This document shows positions 57,132-64,000 of a stretch of 64,000 nt of DNA, piece after piece. Every line of letters begins with the position of its first letter. Positions within the stretch are counted from its first letter, which is position 1. The notes under the pieces were generated by a model. It ran no database searches. It saw only the letters and a program-made list of their open reading frames with translations, and was not told the DNA's origin. Source of the DNA: Undibacterium umbellatum (lineage in GTDB: Bacteria; Pseudomonadota; Gammaproteobacteria; Burkholderiales; Burkholderiaceae_D); NCBI RefSeq assembly GCF_014284125.1, contig NZ_JACOFX010000001.1:744001-808000 (forward strand). The letters are read 5' to 3'. The translations under genes and the position numbers were made by a program.

Positions 57132-58043
57132 TTATATCGTGTTGATAAACGTCTTGTAAAAATCAACGAAAGCCCTGACCTTGCCAGGCATATGCCGCCC
57201 TGGTGGCAGTACGGCATATATGCCGCCCTTGGGCAACTCGTAGTCAGGCAGCAAACGTTGCAACTTGCCAGCCTTGATCGCCATGGCTGAACTCAATTCC
57301 TCCATGGCAGAAATACCCGCACCAGCTTGCAGCAAGGCCAGCAAGGCATTTGGCGAATCAACCTGCATGCGCGATTTCATGTGTATGGTTTGTACACTAC
57401 CTGAGGCATCTGCAATTTTCCAGGTCAATGGCGCAGGCAACAGGGACAGCGCAATCCATTGATGCTCGCTTAAATCCTCTGGTACTTTGGGTATGCCATG
57501 CTTTTTTAGGTAAGCTGGCGCGGCCACGATGAATTGCTGAAATTCACCGAGCTTGATGGCCCTTTGCGATGAATCGCGCAACCAGCCCATACGAAAAGAC
57601 AGATCTATGCCATCTGCGACCAGATCAGATATGCGGTCACCCGTCCGCAAGTCTATACGCAAGTGCGGATGCAACCGGGAAAACTCGGCCACGGCTGGCG
57701 CGATAGACAAAGTCGCATGACTGACGCTGGCAGACAAGCGCAGCAAACCTGTCAACTCCCCCTGCTCACTACCCACTTGCGTCAATGCATCACGCAAGCC
57801 CGCCAGCAAGGGCTGGCACTGTTCATGCAGATTTCTCCCGGCATCGGTCAGAGCCATCTGGCGCGTGGTGCGGGTGAACAAGGCTGCGCCCAATTGGCGT
57901 TCCAGCCGGTTTATTTGTACGCTGATCTTGGCTTTCGCCACATCCAACCTGTCTGCTGCTGCCGTAAAACTTCCTGCCTCAACGACAGCATCAAAAATGG
58001 TCAGGCTATTCAAATCTATTTGATCCAGTGCTGCCATGTTCAT
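57132..58043 (-). CDS. LysR family transcriptional regulator
   Basis: 303 residues. Winged HTH at the start: LTIFDAVVEAGSFTAAADRL, DVAKAKISVQINRLERQLGA. The rest is a periplasmic-binding-like effector domain. It lies divergent to the oxidoreductase at 58195, so it most likely controls that gene. A dyad TGATAA (58093-58098) and TTATCA (58124-58129) in the gap could be the operator. Confidence 0.92.
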   Translation of the reverse strand: MNMAALDQIDLNSLTIFDAVVEAGSFTAAADRLDVAKAKISVQINRLERQLGAALFTRTTRQMALTDAGRNLHEQCQPLLAGLRDALTQVGSEQGELTGLLRLSASVSHATLSIAPAVAEFSRLHPHLRIDLRTGDRISDLVADGIDLSFRMGWLRDSSQRAIKLGEFQQFIVAAPAYLKKHGIPKVPEDLSEHQWIALSLLPAPLTWKIADASGSVQTIHMKSRMQVDSPNALLALLQAGAGISAMEELSSAMAIKAGKLQRLLPDYELPKGGIYAVLPPGRHMPGKVRAFVDFYKTFINTI

Positions 58044-58194
58044 CCTTATATTGCGTCAATTGCCCGATGAGCTTTACATCCACAACTTTAATTGATAACA
58101 AATTTAGAACAATGAATTATTGATTATCACATTTATCTAGTCAATAAAAACTGTCAGACTGCGCGTCATCAACACATTCATCAAGGAGAAGCAA

Positions 58195-58833
58195 ATGAAT
58201 ATCGCCATTATCGGTGCCAGTGGTTTTATAGGATCCGCAATTTTGACAGAAGCATTGTCACGCCAGCACAAAGTCACAGCCTTTGTTGCCCACCCTGAGA
58301 AATTGGCAGCAACTAATCAATTGCAAGTGATTGCCACTGATGTGCAAGATCTGCAAACCTTGAGTAAGCAATTGACTGGATTTGATGCCATCATCAGCGC
58401 TTTCAGCGGTCATGCAAATGCTGACACTCTGGAATATTACGTCAGCGGCATCAGCAAAATTATTCAGGCTGCCAAGCTTGTGCAAACACCGCGCCTGCTG
58501 GTGGTTGGCGGCGCGGGCTCACTGGAAGTTGCACCTGGCGTACAGGTACTCGATACGCCTGACTTCCCTGAAGCGTACCGGGCATCGGCTGAAGGTGCGC
58601 GCACTGCATTGCAACTGCTGCGTCAGGAAACAACGCTCAACTGGACCATGCTCAGCCCCTCAGCCATGATTGCGCCTGGTCAGCGCACTGGACATTTCCG
58701 ACTGGGCAAGGATAATTTATTGATTGCTGCAGATGGCAAGAGTCATATATCGGTAGAAGACTATGCGGTAGCGATGATCAATGAACTGGAAGTACCGGCA
58801 AATCAGTATCAAAGATTTACGGTAGGTTACTGA
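58195..58833 (+). CDS. NAD(P)-binding oxidoreductase, NmrA/YwnB type
   Basis: 212 residues, atypical SDR. IIGASGFIGSAIL (residues 4-16) is the NAD(P) motif GXXGXXG; FDAIISAFSG and LLVVGGAGSL are the later strands. It lacks the YXXXK catalytic pair of classical SDRs. It resembles small NAD(P)-dependent proteins that often reduce quinones or act as redox sensors. An AAGGAGAAG ribosome site precedes ATG. Target of the divergent LysR regulator by inference. Confidence 0.88.
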   Translation: MNIAIIGASGFIGSAILTEALSRQHKVTAFVAHPEKLAATNQLQVIATDVQDLQTLSKQLTGFDAIISAFSGHANADTLEYYVSGISKIIQAAKLVQTPRLLVVGGAGSLEVAPGVQVLDTPDFPEAYRASAEGARTALQLLRQETTLNWTMLSPSAMIAPGQRTGHFRLGKDNLLIAADGKSHISVEDYAVAMINELEVPANQYQRFTVGY

Positions 58834-58931
58834 TCTGGCGGTGAGAACATACTTAAGTATGACAGCTTATGGGGAAAGTATTTAGTATGATACGTATTCA
58901 TCTCAACTGAATCTGGCTTCCTGGACCAGGG

Positions 58932-58972
58932 TGTGTTGACATATCTTTTCGTCTAAAAGGCATGTCAACACA
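58932..58972. repeat. 11-bp inverted repeat in the gap before 59024
   Basis: TGTGTTGACAT (58932-58942) and ATGTCAACACA (58962-58972) are exact reverse complements, 19 bases apart. A 14-base perfect palindrome CATACTTAAGTATG also lies at 58849-58862. Either could be a regulator binding site or a transcript hairpin. Confidence 0.5.
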
Positions 58973-59023
58973 TCCAAATAACCCTTGCAGCTTCCACCAA
59001 CTCACAAACTTGAAGGTAACCGC

Positions 59024-59587
59024 ATGAGCGCACTGGTAATAAAAGAATGGAAGACTGACACCAAACCTATCGACGACAAGAATAATTTCATCAGCATTAC
59101 CGGTCGCCAAAGCGGTTTGATTGCATGGATTTTGTCGCTGATGGGCGTTGACCCTACCACCAGAATTTTGGTAGGCGTCGACAGGGTTGAGTTTACTGCG
59201 AATTCATTAGCGGGAACAGAGTCCCGCATGTTACCGCTGCAAGGCATTTGCTCAACTTATTATGGCTATCACAAGCCGTGGAAGCAGGCTTTGAGCTACT
59301 TTTCCATAGGATTTTTTATTGCATACTTCTTAATGGCGGCGCAGCTATTTACCCCGGCACTGTTAGTCATTTTCGCTGGTGCAGTGATAGGGTTGGTGTA
59401 CTACTTTCTGAATCGAGAACTGACGCTGGGATTCGTTGAGAACAGTGGTGTCATTAGCGGCATACGCTTCAAGCGTTCTGTTATTGAAAATATTGATGTC
59501 AACGAGGAACAGGCGAAATCCGCATGCGTCATCATACAAAAACTGATAGAGGCGAAAGAAAAACGTAGCAAGGCTACGGCTAGCTGA
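59024..59587 (+). CDS. Hypothetical membrane protein
   Basis: About 187 residues from ATG 59024, with a GAAGGTAA ribosome site. Two transmembrane helices near the middle (SYFSIGFFIAYFLMAAQLF, LLVIFAGAVIGLVYYFL), with charged N- and C-terminal soluble parts. No family recognised with confidence. It stands alone, followed by a strong bidirectional terminator. Confidence 0.7.
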   Translation: MSALVIKEWKTDTKPIDDKNNFISITGRQSGLIAWILSLMGVDPTTRILVGVDRVEFTANSLAGTESRMLPLQGICSTYYGYHKPWKQALSYFSIGFFIAYFLMAAQLFTPALLVIFAGAVIGLVYYFLNRELTLGFVENSGVISGIRFKRSVIENIDVNEEQAKSACVIIQKLIEAKEKRSKATAS

Positions 59588-59638
59588 ACAGCGACTGAGC
59601 GACTCCATCATCAGTCCTGCGTATTGCATTTATTCCTC

Positions 59639-59672
59639 AATGAGGCCGCATAAAATTTATGCGGCCTCATTT
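59639..59672. terminator. Bidirectional terminator, 16-bp perfect stem
   Basis: AATGAGGCCGCATAAA pairs with TTTATGCGGCCTCATT across a single central base. It is 52 bases after the hypothetical gene's stop and is followed by a T-rich stretch. Confidence 0.85.
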
Positions 59673-60001
59673 CATTTAGGCCTCACCCTTGTGTCCACCA
59701 AAAATGCATCGGGACATTGAATACTTGTCAGTATGTTGAGGCTGAAAAGTGGTTGCTGCAGAAATCCTGTGTCATGAAGCGACCTGAAGAAATTTTTAGC
59801 CCTTGTAACTTACCAATGATGGAAAAACCCATTAAGTACCAGATTTCAGTACTAATCGTTCAAGCATACTAAGCCTGGCATTTTCTATTGGCGTAGTTTT
59901 TTTATCTTTGCGAGACTTCGCTCCGAGCTCTCCGCCGGAGAGTAGTTGTGCGGCAGGAATGCCGCCCGGACTGTTTAGCTTCCATTGATAAAAGGATTAC
60001 C
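59673..60001 (+). other. mipA/ompV upstream region with structured leader
   Basis: No gene is supported here. Directly before mipA two hairpins can form: CTCTCC-gcc-GGAGAG (about 59928-59943) and GCGGC-aggaat-GCCGC (about 59950-59965). They could influence ribosome access to the mipA start, or act as an RNA thermometer or regulator site. No clear promoter was found. Confidence 0.4.
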
Positions 60002-60802
60002 ATGAAACATATTTTCAAACTGACAGCCATCGCGTTCTCCAGCTTCATGGCCCTGTCGTTTTCTGCTCACGCACAAGATAAAACGGCGCAAGAGCCTGAG
60101 TCTACAGCGATAATTGGTGCTGGTGTGTTCTATGCGCCTGAATACCTGGGTGCGAAGAAAAATCGCTTTGGCCCTGCTATCTACGGCGAATACCAAAACA
60201 AAAACGGTTTTTTTGTCAGCACTGCGCGCGGCATAGGTTATGGTCAGAAAGTCGGTGATTTCTCACTTAGCGCAGGAATAGGCTATCGCGCAGGCCGTGA
60301 AGATTCACGCGATTCGAAAAAACTGTTCAGTTCAGATGACTTGAAAGGCATGGGTGATATTCCTGGCTCTGTCACAGCCAACCTGCATGCAAGCACCACC
60401 TTTGCTGGTGGCATCAATGCCAGTTTTGGTGCCAACCTGGCGTTGTCTCATAGAGAAAATGGCAATTCCTACGAATTTGGCTTGTCCGCCCCGATATTTC
60501 AGACTACCTCAGACAAAGTTGAAATTGGTGGCAGCCTGACTTATGGCGATGCTAAATATAACCAGACCAATTTTGGTGTAACTGCCAAGCAAAGTACTAA
60601 TTCAGGCTACAAGACATTTAACGCAAAGGCCGGATTCTCACAAGCGCTGGGCACTGTCTCATGGACACATATGATAGACAAAAACTGGTCTGTACGCAGT
60701 GCCGCAGGTGTCTCTCAAGTGATGGGTGATGCTGCAGACAGCCCGTTGACGAAAAAGAAAACCAGCCCGATATTGATGACAACAGTAAATTATACTTTCT
60801 GA
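60002..60802 (+). CDS. MipA/OmpV family outer membrane protein
   Basis: About 266 residues from ATG 60002, with an AAAGGA ribosome site; a frame from 59948 is not supported. A signal peptide ends SFSAHAQ. The mature part is a beta-barrel of the MipA/OmpV family: AIIGAGVFYAPEYLGAKKNR start, alternating aromatic strands, and a Phe end (MTTVNYTF). OmpV-like proteins are porin-like; MipA also holds MltA and PBP1B together in E. coli. Which role applies here is unclear. Confidence 0.88.
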   Translation: MKHIFKLTAIAFSSFMALSFSAHAQDKTAQEPESTAIIGAGVFYAPEYLGAKKNRFGPAIYGEYQNKNGFFVSTARGIGYGQKVGDFSLSAGIGYRAGREDSRDSKKLFSSDDLKGMGDIPGSVTANLHASTTFAGGINASFGANLALSHRENGNSYEFGLSAPIFQTTSDKVEIGGSLTYGDAKYNQTNFGVTAKQSTNSGYKTFNAKAGFSQALGTVSWTHMIDKNWSVRSAAGVSQVMGDAADSPLTKKKTSPILMTTVNYTF

Positions 60803-60903
60803 CTTGCATAATGTAATTCTTGCGTGAGTACAGGCCCTGACGATAGAGATACATTATCAACAGGGCCAGCATCGTTAATGAGCCAGTGATTACACTGAGA
60901 TAG

Positions 60904-61842
60904 TCACTTTTTGACGCGTAAGGCCGTGACGACACCAATAATCAAAAAAGTAATCCCCAGCAAAACCATGGGTTCCGGTATGCGCTTACTCAGAATGAAT
61001 GCATAGGCCAGCGCTGCCAGCGTTTCAAACACAATGAGTTGCCCTGCAAGGTTGGTAGGCAAGCGTTTGCTGGCCTGGTTCCAGCACATCGTGCCTAGCC
61101 ATGAGGCAAACAAACCAATAATCAACATCAGAGTGATGAAGTATTGTGGCCGGGGGCCGAATGGCATGGAAAAATCCTGCCCGCTGACACTCATGTATAT
61201 CCATAAGCCCAAATAACCGAGCACAGCAAGCGGCAAAGTGGCAACACCTTGGGCACTGGCCCAGACTCTGGGATTACGGTCAGGGTGGTGACGCAGCCAG
61301 TCTGCATTTCTTAAGGGGTACCAGGTCCAGCAGGCCACGGCAACAAGGGCAAACAAGCCTCCTATGATATACGTCCGGATATCTTTGTCAGAGGCCGCCT
61401 GCAATGCGCTTATTTCCACACTGTTGACGCAGGCCACGCCAGCAAAAATAATCAATAGCGATGGCAGCATGCGTCGCCAGGCGATGCTGCCATCCCTCTG
61501 GGCATTGCGATAATTGGCGGTAATGGCAATGACTACGGGCAGGGTCCCTATCAACATGGTAGGCAGCGGCGCACCAGAACGTTGTATGGCGCTGGCCAGA
61601 CACAGGTAGTACAGGATATTGCCAACGGCTGCCAGCTTCAGCGCCTCTATCCAGTCGGACTTGTTCAACAAGCGTAATTGACGCCTGTCCATCCAGGCTA
61701 TCGGCAGCGTAATCAGGCCAAATGCGAGGTAGCGGCCAAATGATTGCAGAGCTGCCGGATACTCGGGCAAGAGCAAAGGGCCAATAAATACCAGGCCCCA
61801 CATCAAACCTGCTGCCATTGCATATAAAACGCCGATACCCAT
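60904..61842 (-). CDS. EamA/DMT family transporter
   Basis: 312 residues with ten hydrophobic helices in two EamA repeats. The N-terminal half starts VLYAMAAGLMWGLVFIGPLL; the second half has GGLFALVAVACWTWYPLRN and LLGITFLIIGVVTALRVKK. It probably exports a metabolite. The substrate is unknown. It is the second gene after an AraC-type regulator on the same strand (78-base gap), which may control it. Confidence 0.88.
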   Translation of the reverse strand: MGIGVLYAMAAGLMWGLVFIGPLLLPEYPAALQSFGRYLAFGLITLPIAWMDRRQLRLLNKSDWIEALKLAAVGNILYYLCLASAIQRSGAPLPTMLIGTLPVVIAITANYRNAQRDGSIAWRRMLPSLLIIFAGVACVNSVEISALQAASDKDIRTYIIGGLFALVAVACWTWYPLRNADWLRHHPDRNPRVWASAQGVATLPLAVLGYLGLWIYMSVSGQDFSMPFGPRPQYFITLMLIIGLFASWLGTMCWNQASKRLPTNLAGQLIVFETLAALAYAFILSKRIPEPMVLLGITFLIIGVVTALRVKK

Positions 61843-61920
61843 AAAGTCTACCCTCAGAAAAGAGTCAGCTTAGAACATCTTGGGATGGCAGTCTTGTACC
61901 AGATTGCGCTTAGAACCTGT

Positions 61921-62835
61921 TTACGATCTTACTGCGCGTGCGTGATCGGGGCGCATCTGCTGCTGATAACGTGCAGGTGTCACGCCATAGCGACGCACGA
62001 ATGCCCTGTTCAAATGAGACTGGTCTGCGAGGCCAGTTGCAGCTGCCACCTGCGCCGGTGGCAAACCCTTGGCCAACAGGCATTTGGCCTCGTACAAACG
62101 CAATGCCATCAGCATTTGCTGTGGTGTGGCATGATATCGCGCCTTGAAGCTGCGCAAGAAGTGAAAGGGGCTTAGTCCAGCAACCTGCGCCAGTTGCTCA
62201 AGGCTGATGCGATCTGCCATGTAGGCACGCATATAATCAAGCACCGCAGCAAAGCGTTGCTTAGCCAGAGATATTGGTGCTTGCGGCGCACTGGCAAAGC
62301 GCCTGAATTCAAACAGGATATCAAACAGGAGGCCGTCAAAACTCAGTTTGTCGGCGGCTTGCCAAATCTGCTCAAGCATAACACTCAACCTGCGCGCACT
62401 ATTGGCATCATGAGCAACTGCATCCCTGAACCACCAGCCACGCTCGCCCGTCACTTCTGCCACCACTTCAGGGTCTATATACATCATACGATAGCGCCAA
62501 CCGGTATCAGTCTCTGCCCTGCCGGTATGCAATTCGTCCGGATTCATCAGAACCACGGAGTCTTGCGGTGCCAGATGATCACTACCCAGATAACGGAAAC
62601 GCTCTACCCCGCTGGCAATAGACCCCAGGCCAAAAGCTTCATGCGTATGCGGCTCGAAGGCGTGAGCAACGATATGGGCGCGGTATAACTCGACTCCGGG
62701 CCGATGTTGTACCCTTTTGAATTCTGCACGGTCACTCACATGTTCAAAGCTTTCAGGCACACCGGGCATGGACAAAGCGTCCTCATTGCCCTGAAGGCCC
62801 TGTTGTATGCTGGTATGGATGTCGGCTATGTTCAT
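61921..62835 (-). CDS. AraC family transcriptional regulator
   Basis: 304 residues. N-terminal cupin-type sensing domain (HTHEAFGLGSIASGVERFRY, metal-free), then the double-HTH AraC domain: SLEQLAQVAGLSPFHFLRSF and AAATGLADQSHLNRAFVRRY ending GVTPARYQQQ. It belongs to the AraC_E_bind/AraC_N subgroup often found next to DMT transporters. It stands just upstream of the EamA gene, and probably senses the exported compound. Confidence 0.9.
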   Translation of the reverse strand: MNIADIHTSIQQGLQGNEDALSMPGVPESFEHVSDRAEFKRVQHRPGVELYRAHIVAHAFEPHTHEAFGLGSIASGVERFRYLGSDHLAPQDSVVLMNPDELHTGRAETDTGWRYRMMYIDPEVVAEVTGERGWWFRDAVAHDANSARRLSVMLEQIWQAADKLSFDGLLFDILFEFRRFASAPQAPISLAKQRFAAVLDYMRAYMADRISLEQLAQVAGLSPFHFLRSFKARYHATPQQMLMALRLYEAKCLLAKGLPPAQVAAATGLADQSHLNRAFVRRYGVTPARYQQQMRPDHARAVRS

Positions 62836-62853
62836 GAGATATCTTGTCTGCTT

Positions 62854-63288
62854 TTACAGTACCGTTTCAACACCACGGTTAGCCAGTTGATCAGCTCTTT
62901 CATTACCAGGATGGCCGGTGTGGCCACGCACCCAGCGCCAGTCAATTTCATGGATGGTGCGGGCGGCATCGAGTTGCTGCCACAGATCGACATTTTTTAC
63001 CGGCGCCTTGGACGCTGTTTTCCAGCCCTTGGCTTTCCAGCCGGTAATCCATTCAGTGATGCCCTTCAACACATACTGGCTATCGGTGTGCAGAGTGATA
63101 TGACAGGGGCGCTTCAATGCACCCAGTGCCTGTATCACTGCCATCAATTCCATGCGGTTATTGGTGGTTTCTTTTTCACCGCCAAATAATTCTTTTTCTT
63201 TATTACCCGCTATCAGCAAAGCGCCCCAGCCACCAACGCCAGGATTACCCTTGCAGGCACCATCTGTGTAAATTTCTATATTATCCAT
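62854..63288 (-). CDS. rnhA: Ribonuclease HI
   Basis: 144 residues from ATG 63288 ([10 protein letters not shown]). It cleaves RNA in RNA-DNA hybrids. All four catalytic acids are visible: Asp in [11 protein letters not shown], Glu in [10 protein letters not shown], Asp in LHTDSQYV, and Asp in GNERADQLA; the basic handle region is [16 protein letters not shown]. The start overlaps the methyltransferase gene end by 8 bases. This rnhA-methyltransferase pairing is common in proteobacteria. Confidence 0.96.
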   Translation of the reverse strand: MDNIEIYTDGACKGNPGVGGWGALLIAGNKEKELFGGEKETTNNRMELMAVIQALGALKRPCHITLHTDSQYVLKGITEWITGWKAKGWKTASKAPVKNVDLWQQLDAARTIHEIDWRWVRGHTGHPGNERADQLANRGVETVL

Positions 63289-64000
63289 TTGATTCTTTTG
63301 ATTTGTTTGCCACTGGCAAGGCATGTGCACTGGATACCCGTTTTTGCTTCCATGCGGGTCCTATCAAATGCATGCCTTTTACTCTTTTCACGGCCTGCAA
63401 TATATACACCGCGCCAAAATAAGGCCACCAGCGTTGTCCTGCTTTTTCCATGAAACGATAGCGTTGCAGCCATTTTTCTGATTTGAAAGGCGGCGCATAG
63501 CAACCAAAATCGCAGCTTCCCACTTCCATATTCAATAACTTAAGCCAATCCTTCAAACGCGGTGGGCTGATAAATTCACCCTCTTTGGGCAAGAAATAAT
63601 TCTTGCTCAAGCGCCCGGTCGCCTGCCTTGCCCCCCACAGGCTAGCGCGGTTAAAGCCGGTGATGATGACCCTGCCTTCAGGTATCAGGACCCTTTCCAC
63701 CTCGCGCAATATCTGATGTGGCTCTTGAGCAAATTCAAGCACATGGGGCAAGACGATCAAATCTATGCTGTGCGCATCAAAAGGCAATTCGGCAAAGTCA
63801 TGAATGACAACGACTGGCCGCTTTTGCCCCGGTTGACTTTCATCCGGCATGCGGTAATTGGTCAGCCAGCGATGAGGCATGCGGCTGGCTGCCAGCGCAT
63901 CAACTTGTGGCAAACCTATCTGCAAGGCATTGAAACCAAAGATGTCCACCGTCAATTTATCGAGCATGGCCTGCTCCCATTGACGGATATAGCTACCTGC
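63281..64000 (-). CDS. Class I SAM-dependent methyltransferase, 5' end cut by window edge
   Basis: At least 240 residues; the frame is open past base 64000, so the ATG at 63967 is internal. The visible upstream residues read [11 protein letters not shown], as in relatives with an N-terminal WEQ motif. The methyltransferase_11 core shows [17 protein letters not shown] and [19 protein letters not shown]. It precedes rnhA. In other proteobacteria the neighbour of rnhA and dnaQ is a YafS-type methyltransferase, a likely match. Target unknown. Confidence 0.85.
   Translation of the reverse strand, partial: AGSYIRQWEQAMLDKLTVDIFGFNALQIGLPQVDALAASRMPHRWLTNYRMPDESQPGQKRPVVVIHDFAELPFDAHSIDLIVLPHVLEFAQEPHQILREVERVLIPEGRVIITGFNRASLWGARQATGRLSKNYFLPKEGEFISPPRLKDWLKLLNMEVGSCDFGCYAPPFKSEKWLQRYRFMEKAGQRWWPYFGAVYILQAVKRVKGMHLIGPAWKQKRVSSAHALPVANKSKESNG

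Noticed and set aside
60832-60868. GGCCCTG/CAGGGCC stem between mipA and the EamA gene
   Set aside because: Only 7 bases with a long loop and no T-tract; too weak to call a terminator.
63281-63967. A complete 228-residue methyltransferase starting at 63967
   Set aside because: The frame stays open to base 64000 with family-like residues (WEQA), so the true start is outside the window.

Overview
This 64 kb window looks like chromosomal DNA of a betaproteobacterium (order Burkholderiales, probably family Oxalobacteraceae). GC is moderate, near 50%, by eye. The placement is inference. It rests on gene order (tpiA-secG-tRNA-Leu-nuoA-N-DUF2818-Nudix; ilvB-ilvH-ilvC-pssA-leuA; DUF3460-scpA-panC; ECF sigma-DUF3619-DUF3106-RDD) and on the style of the proteins. 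An Undibacterium-like genome would fit, but I could not test this. I saw no prophage, integrase, transposase or CRISPR array. The window is mostly housekeeping with a few lineage-specific accessory genes. Both ends cut through genes: a PAS-LuxR regulator on the left and a SAM methyltransferase on the right.

Layout. 1-3.6 kb: end of a LuxR-type regulator, an SDR/thioesterase pair, and ETF-ubiquinone oxidoreductase. 3.6-3.8 kb: a 121-bp imperfect inverted-repeat element and a bidirectional terminator. 3.8-19.5 kb (minus strand): all 14 complex I genes nuoA-N, then DUF2818 and a Nudix hydrolase. 19.6-25 kb (minus): tRNA-Leu(GAG), secG, tpiA, a quinone oxidoreductase, pnp and rpsO. 25-31.4 kb (minus): branched-chain amino acid genes ilvB-ilvH-ilvC and leuA with pssA between them; a short Leu-rich ORF just before leuA looks like an attenuation leader peptide. 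31.9-39.4 kb (plus): an ECF sigma factor operon, TetR-LOG, DUF3460-scpA-panC, a BtuF-like binding protein and rarD. 39.4-41.8 kb: a TPP (thiamine pyrophosphate) riboswitch in front of a TonB-dependent receptor. 42.5-50.7 kb (minus): ppx, a methyltransferase, an amidohydrolase, two identical tRNA-Lys genes, and cpoB-pal-tolB-tolA. 50.9-57.1 kb (plus): a MacAB-like ABC exporter with two separate permeases, cytochrome b561, and an erythromycin-esterase-like protein. 57-64 kb: a LysR regulator divergent from an NAD(P)-binding oxidoreductase, a small membrane protein, MipA/OmpV, an EamA transporter, an AraC regulator, rnhA, and the cut methyltransferase.

How the genes work together. Complex I and ETF-QO both feed electrons into the quinone pool. 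The ilv/leu cluster makes branched-chain amino acids, and panC (pantothenate) starts from an ilv-pathway intermediate. TolA-TolB-Pal-CpoB couple the inner membrane, peptidoglycan and outer membrane. The most informative non-coding signals are the TPP riboswitch with an anti-start-codon hairpin, the leuA leader, a fully consensus promoter for the tRNA-Lys pair, the hairpin between nuoK and nuoL, and the structured pnp leader.
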